DNA of 64,000 nucleotides from CAXMST01 sp963712765 (GTDB taxonomy: Bacteria > Actinomycetota > Thermoleophilia > Solirubrobacterales > 70-9): contig CAVQIX010000006.1 of NCBI GenBank assembly GCA_963712765.1, forward strand, positions 124,001 to 188,000, in the 5' to 3' direction. A program made the translations under genes and the position numbers. Position 1 is the stretch's first letter; the number at the start of each line of letters is the position of its first letter. Positions 32,923 to 41,704 of this stretch are shown here, piece by piece. Below the pieces are notes generated by a model, which saw only the letters and a list, made by a program, of their open reading frames with translations, was not told the origin of the DNA and made no database searches.

Positions 32923-34054
32923 GCCGCGTGCCACCCGGAGCCTGTCGAGGGGTCGGTGAGGTCTCGGAACGATCCTGGGAGCCGTGCCCCATGCCGCTCG
33001 CGTAAAGGACGCTCCGATCGCCGCCGCCCTCCTTGCCGACATACAAGGCGCGGTCTGCGGCCAGCAGCAGGGAATCGGCGTCCTGACACCCGGGTTCGGC
33101 GGTGGAGGTCACTCCGAAGGTGATCTCGACCGGGGCACCGCCGGGGTCGGAGACCGTTGCGACCAAGGCTCTCAGCCGTTCGGCCGCGGCCAGCGCGGCA
33201 TCGGGCCCGGTCGCGGGCATCAGTAGCGCGAACTCCTCCCCACCGAGCCGGGCTACCACGTCGGCACCTCGGGCGGAGGACAGGAGCGTCTCTCCGATTC
33301 CCTGCAGCACCATGTCGCCGGCGGCGTGGCCGTGGCGATCGTTGATCGCCTTGAAGTGGTCGATGTCGCCGACCGCAAGGGACAGCGGCCGGCGCGTCCT
33401 GCGGAAGCGCGAGATCTCGTTGCTGAGGTGCTCGTCGAAGCCGCGCCGGTTGAGGAGCCCTGTGAGTGGGTCGATCCGGGCAAGCTCGTCGAGCTTGTGG
33501 ATCAGGCCTTCGACGTGCCGGCGCACGACATGGGCGACGATCCCGGTGCCGCCGACCACCGAGAGGATTATCAGTCCCCGCAGGAGCAGCGCCCGGGCAC
33601 CCACATCGGCTGCGAGTGAAGAAGCGATGTAGGTGATCAGGACTAGCGCGCCGACCCCTGCTGCGATGCCACGGTTGAAGAAGTAGCCGGCGTAGATGGC
33701 AGGCCAGACGTAGAAGAGGTTGATGATCACGGCAGCCTCGGTCTCCGAGTAGGTGAGCTCGAAGGCCACGCCGATGATCACGATCGAGCTGAGGACCGCC
33801 GTCGGGGCGACCCACCGCTCGGCTCCATGGCCCAGGCGCCCCGCGGTGAGCATCAGCGTTCCGAGGACCAGTTGGGCGATACAGATCAACCAGAAGCCGG
33901 TGGTGTCGAGCATGATCGGGCGCGGGAGCACCATCGCGACGGCGGTCAGAGCCGCTCCGGCCAGGAAGAGGCTGCCCCCGACCAGCGCGACCATGTGCGG
34001 AGGAGTGGTCCTCTCAGCGATATCGGGCGCACGGAACAGCGCCGACTTGCTCAT
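32879..34054 (-). CDS. membrane-bound diguanylate cyclase (GGDEF)
   Basis: A 391-residue protein. Six hydrophobic segments (about residues 20-180) form a membrane sensor. A GGDEF domain follows (about 195-355) with DPLTGLLNRRGFDEHL, DIDHFKAINDRHGHAAGD and the active-site variant GGEEF. The intact metal-binding and A-site residues predict synthesis of cyclic di-GMP. An RxxD inhibitory site is not obvious. The C-terminal 35 residues are Ser/Pro/Arg-rich and overlap the opposing glycosyltransferase gene by 44 bases. Start ATG 34054; an ORF start at 34123 would run into the tRNA. Confidence 0.9.
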   Translation of the reverse strand: MSKSALFRAPDIAERTTPPHMVALVGGSLFLAGAALTAVAMVLPRPIMLDTTGFWLICIAQLVLGTLMLTAGRLGHGAERWVAPTAVLSSIVIIGVAFELTYSETEAAVIINLFYVWPAIYAGYFFNRGIAAGVGALVLITYIASSLAADVGARALLLRGLIILSVVGGTGIVAHVVRRHVEGLIHKLDELARIDPLTGLLNRRGFDEHLSNEISRFRRTRRPLSLAVGDIDHFKAINDRHGHAAGDMVLQGIGETLLSSARGADVVARLGGEEFALLMPATGPDAALAAAERLRALVATVSDPGGAPVEITFGVTSTAEPGCQDADSLLLAADRALYVGKEGGGDRSVLYASGMGHGSQDRSETSPTPRQAPGGTRPSSRRAQAAPRSTR

Positions 34055-34098
34055 ACGGCCTCTATCGGCCGGCCGGCTGAAATGCCTGAGCCGGTGGA

Positions 34099-34182
34099 CT
34101 CCGGGGGTGGGACTCGAACCCACACGTCCGTAAGGACACTTGATTAACAGTCAAGCGCGGCTGCCAATTTCGCCACCCCGGA
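34099..34182 (-). tRNA. tRNA-Asn (GUU) with class II, leucine-like body
   Basis: An 84-base tRNA on the minus strand. The acceptor stem TCCGGGG/CCCCGGA is perfect over 7 pairs, and the discriminator is G. The D stem is GCG/CGC with loop AAATTGGCAGC. The anticodon stem CTTGA/TCAAG carries loop CTGTTAA, so the anticodon is GTT (Asn). A 15-base variable arm TGTCCTTACGGACGT forms a 4-bp hairpin, and the T arm is GTGGG-TTCGAGT-CCCAC. CCA is not encoded. Normal tRNA-Asn has a five-base variable loop. The D arm and variable arm here match tRNA-Leu, whereas U1-A72, G73 and the anticodon loop match tRNA-Asn. It lies between the dnaG and diguanylate cyclase genes. Confidence 0.9.
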
Positions 34183-34268
34183 ATGGTGACCGAGTCGACT
34201 GATGCGACATACAGCCGACCAGCCGATCGGGACTTTACGGCAACTCGGGTCAAGCACCACCCCCGCTC

Positions 34269-36119
34269 TCAGCCTCCGCGGCTGGCGATGGCGTCGGAGA
34301 TACGGGCGCGCTCGCGCTGGAGCTCTACCGGCGGTGAGGCTTCCCCATCGCGGCGCAGCTTGGCGATCTCGCGGTCGATTCGGGACCGGTCGATCATCAG
34401 CCAGCTGAGCTCCATCGCCTTCGGCTCCGCCGGCTCGCGCTCGGCTCGCATCAGTAGCTGACTGATCGCGGCGAAGAGCTGCTCGTCGTCGCGAGGCAGA
34501 CCCTCCATCGGATCGCCGAGGTGGTCCTCGAGCCATGCGAGCGCGATCCGGGCGCGCTCTCCGACCAGGTGCTCAGGCCTCAGTCGCTCGATATAGGTTG
34601 CGCCCGTTCCCGGCTCCGCGATGCACATCGCCAGGAACGAATCCTCACGCTGCTCCTCCACCGTCGCCGGGCGCTGCCCCGCCTCGGGATCGGTGTCGGG
34701 CGCCGGAGCGCCCGGATCGGGACCGGGGTCGCCGAATCCGACCTCGGGACCGGGGTCGCCACCGGGCGCCGCCCGCTGCCCGCGCCCACCCCCCTGACGG
34801 GGCTCGGCCCGGCGCGATCGCGCCCCCTCGCTGAGTCTGCGCGCGATCAGAGCAGGGTTCGTATCGAGCCGGTCGGCGATCTCGGAAACGAGCTCCTGTC
34901 GGGTGATGGTCTCCCCCATCCCCGAGAGCACCGGCACGACCTCGTCGAGCGCCCGGTCGCGGCCCGCGGGAGTCTCGAGGTCGGCGTCGGTGAGGATCGC
35001 TCGGGCGTGGAAGACGGGCAGGTCGACCGCCTCTGAGAGGATCGTCCTGAAGCGACCCTCGCCGCCCTCCTCGGCCAGCATCTCGGCCGGATCCTCGCCC
35101 TCGGGCATCGCCGCCACCAGCAGCCGCAGCTTGGAGCTGCCACTCACCTTCTGGGCCCGCAGCATCGCCTCGCGCCCGGCCCGGTCGGCGTCGAGAGCGA
35201 GGACGACCTCCCCCGCGTACCCGCCCAGCATCTTCAGCTGATCGGGGGTTATCGCCGTCCCCATTACTGCGACCGTCTCCTCGACGCCGGCCTGGTGGAG
35301 CGCCAGCACGTCGGTGTAGCCCTCGACGACCACGGCGCGTCCCGATCGTGCGATCGGCCCGCGAGCCCGGTCGATGCCGTAGAGGGTCTGGCTCTTGCGA
35401 TACAGCTCGCCCTCGGAGGAGTTCTTGTACTTGGGGCGCTGATCGGGGGTAGTTGCCCGCGCCCCGAAGCCGACGGTGCGCCCGCGGCGGTCGCGGACGG
35501 GGAAGGTGATTCGCGAGCGGAAGGCGTCGTAGTAGCCGCCCTTGCCGCCCTTCTGAACGAGGCCAACCGAGCGCAGCTCGTCGAGCGAGAAGCCCGCCCG
35601 CTGGCCGCGGACCAGGATCGAATCCCAGGCGCTGGGTGCGAAGCCCACGCCGAAGGTCCGCAGGGTCTCCTCCTTGAGACCGCGACCGAGCAGGTAGCGC
35701 CGCGCCTTCTCGCCCTTGTCGGCCTCCCAGAGATAGGACTCATAGAAGGCGGCCGCCCGCTCCAGCGCCTCGCCCAATCGCCCGCGGCGCCTGCGCCGCT
35801 CCTCCGCTTTGGGGTCCTCCTTCTCACGCTCCACCTCGACCCCGTAGCGATCGGCCAGGGATTCGACGGCGTCGGGGAAGGCGAGGCCCTCCTTCTCCTG
35901 TACGAAGCGGATCGTATCGCCGCCGGCCTCACAGCCGAAGCAGTAGTAGAAGCCCTCGGCCGGCTTGACCGAGAACGAGGGGGTGCGCTCCTCGTGGAAC
36001 GGGCAGAGGCCGACGAACCGCTCGCCCTGACGGCGCAGGTCGGTGTGGGCGGAGACGATCTCGACGATGTCCGCGGCCTCGCGCACCCGGTCGATCGTCT
36101 CCGGCGTGAACAGGCTCAC
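34269..36119 (-). CDS. dnaG: DNA primase DnaG
   Basis: A 616-residue primase that lays down RNA primers at the replication fork. The CHC2 zinc ribbon has Cys39, His42, Cys60 and Cys63. The catalytic TOPRIM domain shows VVEGYTDVLALHQAG and LALDADRAG. The C-terminal helicase-binding region is preceded by a disordered Pro/Asp/Gly linker (about residues 445-490), partly built from a repeated DNA unit encoding GDPGP. The GTG start at 36119 overlaps the dgt stop (GTGA), so the two are translationally coupled. Confidence 0.96.
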   Translation of the reverse strand: MSLFTPETIDRVREAADIVEIVSAHTDLRRQGERFVGLCPFHEERTPSFSVKPAEGFYYCFGCEAGGDTIRFVQEKEGLAFPDAVESLADRYGVEVEREKEDPKAEERRRRRGRLGEALERAAAFYESYLWEADKGEKARRYLLGRGLKEETLRTFGVGFAPSAWDSILVRGQRAGFSLDELRSVGLVQKGGKGGYYDAFRSRITFPVRDRRGRTVGFGARATTPDQRPKYKNSSEGELYRKSQTLYGIDRARGPIARSGRAVVVEGYTDVLALHQAGVEETVAVMGTAITPDQLKMLGGYAGEVVLALDADRAGREAMLRAQKVSGSSKLRLLVAAMPEGEDPAEMLAEEGGEGRFRTILSEAVDLPVFHARAILTDADLETPAGRDRALDEVVPVLSGMGETITRQELVSEIADRLDTNPALIARRLSEGARSRRAEPRQGGGRGQRAAPGGDPGPEVGFGDPGPDPGAPAPDTDPEAGQRPATVEEQREDSFLAMCIAEPGTGATYIERLRPEHLVGERARIALAWLEDHLGDPMEGLPRDDEQLFAAISQLLMRAEREPAEPKAMELSWLMIDRSRIDREIAKLRRDGEASPPVELQRERARISDAIASRGG

Positions 36120-37123
36120 AGCCGCGACTCCTCCGGCAGCGCGATGCGGCGAAAAGTTGCGATGCAGTAGCGGTCGGTCATCCCTGCCACATAGTCCACC
36201 ACCCGTTGCAGGCCCTCGGCCTCCGCGGCGTTCTCGGGAATCTCCTCGGGATGAGCGAGGTAGTGGTCCATCAGCGCGATCAGGGTCCTCTGTACGCGCT
36301 CGTGTTCGGAGCGGGCGTCGGGGCCCAGGTAGACGCGGTCGAACATGAACTTGCGCAGCCGCAGCATCGCTCCGCCGATCTCCTTGCTTTGAGCGATGTC
36401 GCCCTTGGCGTCGGAGCGCTCAACGATGTCGCGGACGAGGGTGTCGATCCGCTCCGAGCCGCTGGCGCCCAGCAGCTCGATCTGCTCGGCCGGCAGGTCA
36501 TCCTCGTCGAGGATCCCGGCTCGCACGGCGTCGTCGATGTCGTGGTTGATGTAGGCGACACGATCGACCAGCCGGACGACGCGGCCCTCCAGGGTTGCCG
36601 GCTTCGCGGGCCCCGTGTGGTTGAGGATCCCATCCCGGACCTGCCCGGTGAGGTTCAGCCCCTCGCCGTCCCGCTCGAGCACGTCGACGACACGGAGTGA
36701 ATGCTCGTTGTGGCGGAATCCATCCCCGCCGCGATCTCGGATCGCGTTGTCGATCACCTCCTCACCGATGTGGCCGAAGGGTGGATGACCGAGATCGTGG
36801 CCGTAACCGATCGCCTCGGTCAGGTCCTCGTTGAGGCTCAGCGCCCGGGAGACGTTGCGGGCGATCCCCGTCACCTCCAGCGTGTGGGTCATCCGGGTCC
36901 GGTAGTGGTCGCCCTCCGGAGCCACGAAGACCTGGGTCTTGTGCTTGAGCCGCCGGAACGCCTTCGAGTGGACTATGCGGTCGCGATCGCGCTGAAAAGG
37001 GGTGCGGTGCGGGCTGTCGGGCTCGGGCCGCTGGCGTTCGGCCGGATAGGAGCGGGCCGCGCCGGACGCGAGTGAGTGAGCCTCCGACTCGGTCATCCGT
37101 GCTTCGAAGCTCTGCGCGCCCAT
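36116..37123 (-). CDS. dgt: dGTPase-like HD-domain triphosphohydrolase
   Basis: A 335-residue deoxynucleotide triphosphohydrolase. The HD metal site is seen as RMTHTLEV (His) and GYGHDLGHPPFGHIGE (His-Asp plus the catalytic His), and VAYINHDIDDA carries the last Asp. It splits dNTP into nucleoside and triphosphate, limiting dNTP pools. The ATG at 37123 has TATCCT seven bases upstream (leaderless). It sits directly before dnaG, and this pairing is common in actinobacteria. Confidence 0.93.
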   Translation of the reverse strand: MGAQSFEARMTESEAHSLASGAARSYPAERQRPEPDSPHRTPFQRDRDRIVHSKAFRRLKHKTQVFVAPEGDHYRTRMTHTLEVTGIARNVSRALSLNEDLTEAIGYGHDLGHPPFGHIGEEVIDNAIRDRGGDGFRHNEHSLRVVDVLERDGEGLNLTGQVRDGILNHTGPAKPATLEGRVVRLVDRVAYINHDIDDAVRAGILDEDDLPAEQIELLGASGSERIDTLVRDIVERSDAKGDIAQSKEIGGAMLRLRKFMFDRVYLGPDARSEHERVQRTLIALMDHYLAHPEEIPENAAEAEGLQRVVDYVAGMTDRYCIATFRRIALPEESRL

Positions 37124-37130
37124 CCGGAGC

Positions 37131-37136
37131 AGGATA
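37131..37136 (-). promoter_or_regulatory. -10 hexamer of the dgt-dnaG operon
   Basis: TATCCT seven bases before the dgt ATG; leaderless arrangement. Confidence 0.5.
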
Positions 37137-37167
37137 TGGGCGGCGGCCCGCGAGCCGTTCCTTCAAC

Positions 37168-37173
37168 TACCGT
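37168..37173 (+). promoter_or_regulatory. -10 hexamer of the SDR gene at 37180
   Basis: TACCGT six bases before the ATG at 37180; leaderless arrangement. It is back to back with the dgt promoter, about 30 bases away. Confidence 0.4.
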
Positions 37174-37179
37174 TCCGCC

Positions 37180-37929
37180 ATGCCCACCGCCCTGATCACC
37201 GGTGCCTCCTCCGGCCTCGGCGCCGAGTTCGCAAGGCAACTGTCAGGGCGTGGATTCGACCTCACCCTCGTCGCCCGCCGCGAGGATCGCCTCAGCGACC
37301 TTGCCAAGACGCTGGCGACCGAGGTCAACGTGATAGCCCACGACCTCGCCGCCGATGCGCCCGGCCTGCTCGAGAAGCTGCGAACGCGACAGCTGAGGAC
37401 CGATCTGCTGATCAACAATGCGGGCTTCGGCACCTACGGACGGGTCTGGGAGATCGAGGAGGGACGTGACGCCGAGATGGTCCGCCTCAACTGCGAGGCG
37501 GTGGTCGTCCTCACCCGCGGTCTGTTGCCGGCGATGGTTGAGCGCGGCGCCGGCGGCGTAATCGTGATCGCCTCGACCGCCGGCCTGCAGCCGATCCCCT
37601 GGGAGGCGAGCTACGCAGCATCGAAGGCCTTCGCCCTCAGCTACACGGAAGCGCTCAGCGAGGAGCTCCGCGGTACCGGAGCCCGCGCGATGGCGGTCAA
37701 CCCCGGGCCGGTCCCGACCGAGTGGCAGGACGTGGCCGGGGTCGACGACGTCGGCAAGATCCCGGGCCAGATCTCTGCCGGGCAGTGCGTCACCGAGGCG
37801 CTCGAGGCCTGGGATCAGGGCCGACGCACGATCATCCCTGGGCGGATGATCCGCTGGATCGTCAACTCCGGTCGCTTCGCGCCCCGCAGCCTGCAGCTGC
37901 GGGTCACCGAGCGCCTCTACCGCGACTGA
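37180..37929 (+). CDS. short-chain dehydrogenase/reductase
   Basis: A 249-residue classical SDR with TGASSGLG for cofactor binding, NNAGFG, the catalytic Ser in IASTAG, and YAASK with catalytic Tyr and Lys. Arg residues in LVARREDRL suggest NADP(H). The C-terminal part (IPGRMIRWIVNSGRFAPRSL) is hydrophobic and basic, as in the YqjQ/DltE-like group. It is divergent from dgt, with promoters 31 bases apart, and convergent with recO. Substrate unknown. Confidence 0.87.
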   Translation: MPTALITGASSGLGAEFARQLSGRGFDLTLVARREDRLSDLAKTLATEVNVIAHDLAADAPGLLEKLRTRQLRTDLLINNAGFGTYGRVWEIEEGRDAEMVRLNCEAVVVLTRGLLPAMVERGAGGVIVIASTAGLQPIPWEASYAASKAFALSYTEALSEELRGTGARAMAVNPGPVPTEWQDVAGVDDVGKIPGQISAGQCVTEALEAWDQGRRTIIPGRMIRWIVNSGRFAPRSLQLRVTERLYRD

Positions 37930-37942
37930 TCGGCGCTCGCCG

Positions 37943-38692
37943 CTAGGCGGCGGCCCTGAGCTGGACATGCGCGTGGTGGGCGAGCACGTCGCCGATCGCC
38001 CGCTCGACCTGGCGCAGGCTGCGCTCGTCGGCCTCGGGCAGGTCCGCCAGCGGACTCCCCAGCGCGGCGACCATGAACTCGTGCGCCCTCCGGGAGAGAG
38101 GGAAGCCCCCGCCCTCGCACGAGGAGCAGACGACGCCACCGGCAGCGCCGGAGAAGGCCGATACGGCCCCGCTCTCACCGCAGCGGGCGCATGAGCCCAG
38201 CTCGGGGACGAAGCCCGCGGCCAGGGCAAGTTTGAGGCGGAAGGCCAGTGCCGTGGCACGCCCCGACGTGGAGAGCGGCTTCGACGGGTCCTCGGCCGCC
38301 CCGGCTCCCTCCGCATCGAGCAGCGCGAGGTAGCGGCAGAGCAGGTTGTAGGCGGCGCGGTTCGGTTCGCTGGAATCGAGCAGCCGCAACACGGCGTCAC
38401 AGGCCCGCGCAGCGGCGCCGATCGCCGGGCCGCTGACCCGCAGATCGGGATAGCCGTCGACGGTCGATGCCCCGGTCACCGTCATCAGCTCGCCGCGGCC
38501 CTCGTGCAGCAGCAGGTCGAGGCGGAAGAAGGGCTCGAGCCGACCCCCGAAGCGCGAGCGGGGGCGGCGGGAGCCCTTCGCGATCGCCCCGATGCGCCCT
38601 CGTGAAGCGCTGTAGAGATGGAGGACCCGATCGGCCTCGCCGTAGCGAATGCTGCGGAGCACCACGGCCTCGGTCTTGAAGTTGCCGGCCAC
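37943..38692 (-). CDS. recO: DNA repair protein RecO
   Basis: A 249-residue recombination mediator that helps load RecA with RecR. The N-terminal OB fold starts KTEAVVLRSIRYGEADRVL. The C-terminal helical domain holds a four-Cys zinc site: CARC at about residues 167-170 and CSSC at about 188-191. The start is GTG at 38692. CATCCT lies six bases upstream, a poorer match to the leaderless pattern seen elsewhere. Confidence 0.93.
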   Translation of the reverse strand: MAGNFKTEAVVLRSIRYGEADRVLHLYSASRGRIGAIAKGSRRPRSRFGGRLEPFFRLDLLLHEGRGELMTVTGASTVDGYPDLRVSGPAIGAAARACDAVLRLLDSSEPNRAAYNLLCRYLALLDAEGAGAAEDPSKPLSTSGRATALAFRLKLALAAGFVPELGSCARCGESGAVSAFSGAAGGVVCSSCEGGGFPLSRRAHEFMVAALGSPLADLPEADERSLRQVERAIGDVLAHHAHVQLRAAA

Positions 38693-38752
38693 CGTCCAAG
38701 GATGAAGCAGCGGGCGGACGGGGCTGGGCTGCTCGGCTCGCCGATCCGCGCT

Positions 38753-39721
38753 TCAGCCTCCGGCCGCAGAGCGGACTGCGTCGCGGATCGCCTCGGCGGT
38801 CACCGTCGCCGCGAGGGTGCCGGCGGTCATCACCAGCCACGACTCCTGAGCCGGCTCGATCGGGGAGCCGGAGGCGAGGCAGAAGACGATGTCGCCGTCG
38901 AAGGGCGTGAAGACCGGGTCCACGGCCCGGGCGATTCCCGCGCTCGACATCCGCGCGACCTTGTTCGCGCCGATCTTCCCGAGCGCGGCATCGGTCATCA
39001 CGCAGACGAGCGTCGTGCTCTCCCGCGGCTCTCCCTCACTCCAACGGGGCGGTTCGCTCAGACCGGGGATCAGCTCGGCGCTGCGGACGCTCTCGCCGTC
39101 GGGCCCTCTGACGCAGGCGATCGCGGTGCCATCGGTCGCGAGGATGTCGCCGGTGGCATTGACCACGGCGAGCGCCGCGACGATCTCTCCGGAGCCGAGC
39201 GTGGCGGACGCGAAGCCGACGCCGCCGGGGCTCGCGTTATCCCGGCCCGCGGCCTTCGCCACCGCGGCCCCGCTTCCGGCCCCCAGCCTCCCCCGCTCCG
39301 GGATCCCACCTCGCGCAGCCTCGCAGGCGGCATAGCCCTGATCGCCCCCCGGCCTGACGTCGCCGCGGCCGGCCATCAGGTCGTAGATCACAGCCGACGG
39401 CACCAGCGGGACCAGCCCGCCGGGCGTCTCATAGCCCCGCCCGCGCTCCTCACACCAGCGGACCACACCGTCGGCCGCCGCCAGGCCGTGCGCGCTTCCT
39501 CCGGTCAACAGCACGGCGGTCGCCTCCTGGGGGTTGGAGAGCGGGCCGACGATCTCGGTTTCGCGCGATCCCGGACCTCCACCCCGGACCTCCACCCCGC
39601 ATCGACTGCCGCCGGGAGGCAGGATTGCGGTGCAGCCGGTCTCGGCCTCGTAGTCGGTCCAATGGCCGACCGCGAATCCCTCGGGAAGCCCCGCTTCCCG
39701 TGACTTCCCGAAGGCGCTCAT
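38753..39721 (-). CDS. P1-family (DmpA-type) peptidase
   Basis: A 322-residue Ntn-fold aminopeptidase related to L-aminopeptidase/D-esterase DmpA. The precursor is expected to cut itself before a Ser/Thr nucleophile; a likely site is in the segment PRESTTLVCVMTDA around residue 234, just before the small subunit. The family N-terminal part (GFAVGHWTDYEAETGCTAIL, TGGSAHGLAAADGVVRWCEE) is intact. The ATG at 39721 overlaps the mutM stop (ATGA). Confidence 0.88.
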   Translation of the reverse strand: MSAFGKSREAGLPEGFAVGHWTDYEAETGCTAILPPGGSRCGVEVRGGGPGSRETEIVGPLSNPQEATAVLLTGGSAHGLAAADGVVRWCEERGRGYETPGGLVPLVPSAVIYDLMAGRGDVRPGGDQGYAACEAARGGIPERGRLGAGSGAAVAKAAGRDNASPGGVGFASATLGSGEIVAALAVVNATGDILATDGTAIACVRGPDGESVRSAELIPGLSEPPRWSEGEPRESTTLVCVMTDAALGKIGANKVARMSSAGIARAVDPVFTPFDGDIVFCLASGSPIEPAQESWLVMTAGTLAATVTAEAIRDAVRSAAGG

Positions 39722-40617
39722 CGCTTCGCCCCCGCCGCCGTCTTGCTGCGCTTACGGCGCCGCCGCAGGCGGACCTGACAGGCGCCGCAGAAGTAGGTCG
39801 AGCGGCCGCCAACGACGATTCGCGAGATCCGCCCCCCGCAGCGCGGGCAGCTTTGGCCCTCGCGCGTATGGACGAGGAACTCCTCCTGCATCGACCCCTC
39901 ATCCCCCCGAGCATCGCGGTAGTCGTCGATCGAGGAGCCACCGTTGGCGATCCCGAACTCGAGCGCGGCGATGATGCCGTCGCGCAACTCCTGGCAGTGC
40001 TCTGCTCGCATCGAGCCGGCCGGGGAGAGCGGATGCAGGGCGGCGCGGTGCAGGGCCTCGTCGGCATAGATGTTGCCGATGCCGGCGATCTTGCCCTGGT
40101 CGAGGAGGAAGGACTTCAACGGTGCGGTGCGTCCCTCGGCGAGGCGACCGATCAACTCCGGGGTGAGCTCGCCACCCAGAGGCTCGACCCCGAGCCGTTG
40201 ATCCAGATAGAGATCCAGCGCCCGCTCACCGAGCAGCGCCGCATGGCCGAATCGACGCGGGTCGGTGAACTCCAGCGAACGGCCGTCATCGAGCCTGAGG
40301 ATGGCCCGTAGGTGGCGGTCGTCGGGCTCGGGCTCATACAGCCGCCGTCCGCCCAGTCGCTGTTCGGCTACGACCAGGTTGCCGGTCATCCGCAGATGCA
40401 TGAGCAGGGTCGAGCCGTCGTCGAGCCCGATCAGGATGTACTTGCCCCGGCGCGAGACCGAGCTGATCTCGCGACCGATGCAGCCGCGCTGTATCTCCGC
40501 CGCCGGCTCCGGCCGGCTCCATCGCGGGTCGAGCACCTCGACTCCGACTATCCGCCGTCCGACGATCTCGGGCTCCAGCTGGCGGCAGATCGTCTCGACT
40601 TCGGGTAGCTCGGGCAC
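39718..40617 (-). CDS. mutM: formamidopyrimidine-DNA glycosylase MutM
   Basis: A 299-residue base-excision repair enzyme that removes 8-oxoguanine and formamidopyrimidines. The N-terminal catalytic Pro is in PELPEVET, Lys in RRGKYI, the helix-two-turn-helix has GIGNIYADEAL, and the C-terminal zinc finger has Cys pairs CPRC and CGAC. The tail of about 20 basic residues after the finger is an extra. The start is GTG at 40617. The first three genes of this strand block (xerD-like, mutM, P1 peptidase) are closely packed. Confidence 0.96.
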   Translation of the reverse strand: MPELPEVETICRQLEPEIVGRRIVGVEVLDPRWSRPEPAAEIQRGCIGREISSVSRRGKYILIGLDDGSTLLMHLRMTGNLVVAEQRLGGRRLYEPEPDDRHLRAILRLDDGRSLEFTDPRRFGHAALLGERALDLYLDQRLGVEPLGGELTPELIGRLAEGRTAPLKSFLLDQGKIAGIGNIYADEALHRAALHPLSPAGSMRAEHCQELRDGIIAALEFGIANGGSSIDDYRDARGDEGSMQEEFLVHTREGQSCPRCGGRISRIVVGGRSTYFCGACQVRLRRRRKRSKTAAGAKR

Positions 40618-40663
40618 GGCACCCTTCTACACGAGCGCGGCGAGCCGTGCCACGGGCCGAGAT

Positions 40664-41617
40664 CTAGGCGCGCGCCCTCGGATGGGTGTCGAAGTAGACC
40701 TGCTTGATCTCGTCGGCGGACAGATGGGTGTAGATCTGGGTGGTGGCGACGTCGGCATGCCCGAGCATCTCCTGCACCGAGCGCAGGTCGCAGCCGCCTG
40801 AAAGCAGGTGTGTGGCGAAGCTGTGGCGCAGCGTGTGAGGGCTCATCTTGTCCCCCAGTCCGGCGCCCTGGGCCCTCCCCTGGATGATCTTGTAGAGGCC
40901 CTGGCGTGAGAGGGCACCGCCTCGCTGGTTGAGAAACAGGGCGCGCTCGTCGGCGCCATTGGCGAAGGTGGGACGGCCCGAGCGCAGGTAGCGGCTGATC
41001 GCGGCACCGGCCTCCCTCCCGACCGGCACCACCCGCTCCTTCGACCCCTTGCCGAAGGCGCGGAGGATGCCGTGGTCGAGGTCGATGTCTCCCAGCTCCA
41101 GCCCCGTGGTCTCCGATGCCCGCAGGCCGCAGCCGTACATCACCTCGAGTATCGCCCTGTCGCGGAGGTCCGCCGGGTCGGCCCCGGAGACGCTCTCGAG
41201 CAGCTTCTTGACCTCCGCGTAGCCGAGCACCCTGGGCAGGGTCCGCGCCTTCTTGGGAGGCCTCAGGTCGGCGGTGGGATCACCGTCGATCAGCTCACCA
41301 CGACGCAGGTGGCGGTAGAAGGAGCGCAGGCAGGCCGACTTCCGGTTGAGCGTCGCCGCCGAGGCCGCGGGCCGATCCTCCTCGCCCTTGGCGAGCCGGG
41401 CGAGGAAGTCGGCGACATCGGGGCCCTCGACCTGGGTCGCCTCTAGTCCGGACTCCGCCAGGAACACTCCGTACTGCAGCAGGTCGGTCCGGTAGGCCGA
41501 GAGCGTGTTGCGCGCCAGGCCGCGCTCGAACTCGAGGTAGGCGAGGAAATCGAGCAGCAGGGTCTCGAAGCTGGCCCCGACCTGCACGGATTCCGGGGTA
41601 TCGACTGCGACCGCCAC
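40664..41617 (-). CDS. xerD: tyrosine recombinase XerD-like
   Basis: A 317-residue site-specific recombinase. All catalytic residues are visible: Arg in GCGLRASE, Lys in GKGSKERVVP, His-x-x-Arg in SPHTLRHSFATHLL, His in MLGHADVATTQ and the nucleophile Tyr in IYTHLS. The N-terminal SAM-like DNA-binding domain (about residues 18-110) is complete. The length and the context of housekeeping genes indicate the chromosome-dimer resolution enzyme rather than a phage integrase. Start GTG at 41617. Confidence 0.93.
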   Translation of the reverse strand: MAVAVDTPESVQVGASFETLLLDFLAYLEFERGLARNTLSAYRTDLLQYGVFLAESGLEATQVEGPDVADFLARLAKGEEDRPAASAATLNRKSACLRSFYRHLRRGELIDGDPTADLRPPKKARTLPRVLGYAEVKKLLESVSGADPADLRDRAILEVMYGCGLRASETTGLELGDIDLDHGILRAFGKGSKERVVPVGREAGAAISRYLRSGRPTFANGADERALFLNQRGGALSRQGLYKIIQGRAQGAGLGDKMSPHTLRHSFATHLLSGGCDLRSVQEMLGHADVATTQIYTHLSADEIKQVYFDTHPRARA

Positions 41618-41704
41618 GAAGCCGAGTTTCGGGGGAGGCGTCCGCTTGCCTCCCGGTGCAACCGCCCGTGCGCGGGCTCCGGCGCGGGTGGCGTGCCTTC
41701 ATTC

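Noticed and set aside
34099..34182. Calling the tRNA a normal tRNA-Leu
   Set aside because: The anticodon stem is perfect over five pairs and places GTT in the loop; G73 also excludes the universal A73 of tRNA-Leu.
40664..41617. Phage integrase
   Set aside because: The tyrosine recombinase has the size and sequence of XerD and sits among repair and peptidase genes with no phage gene nearby.
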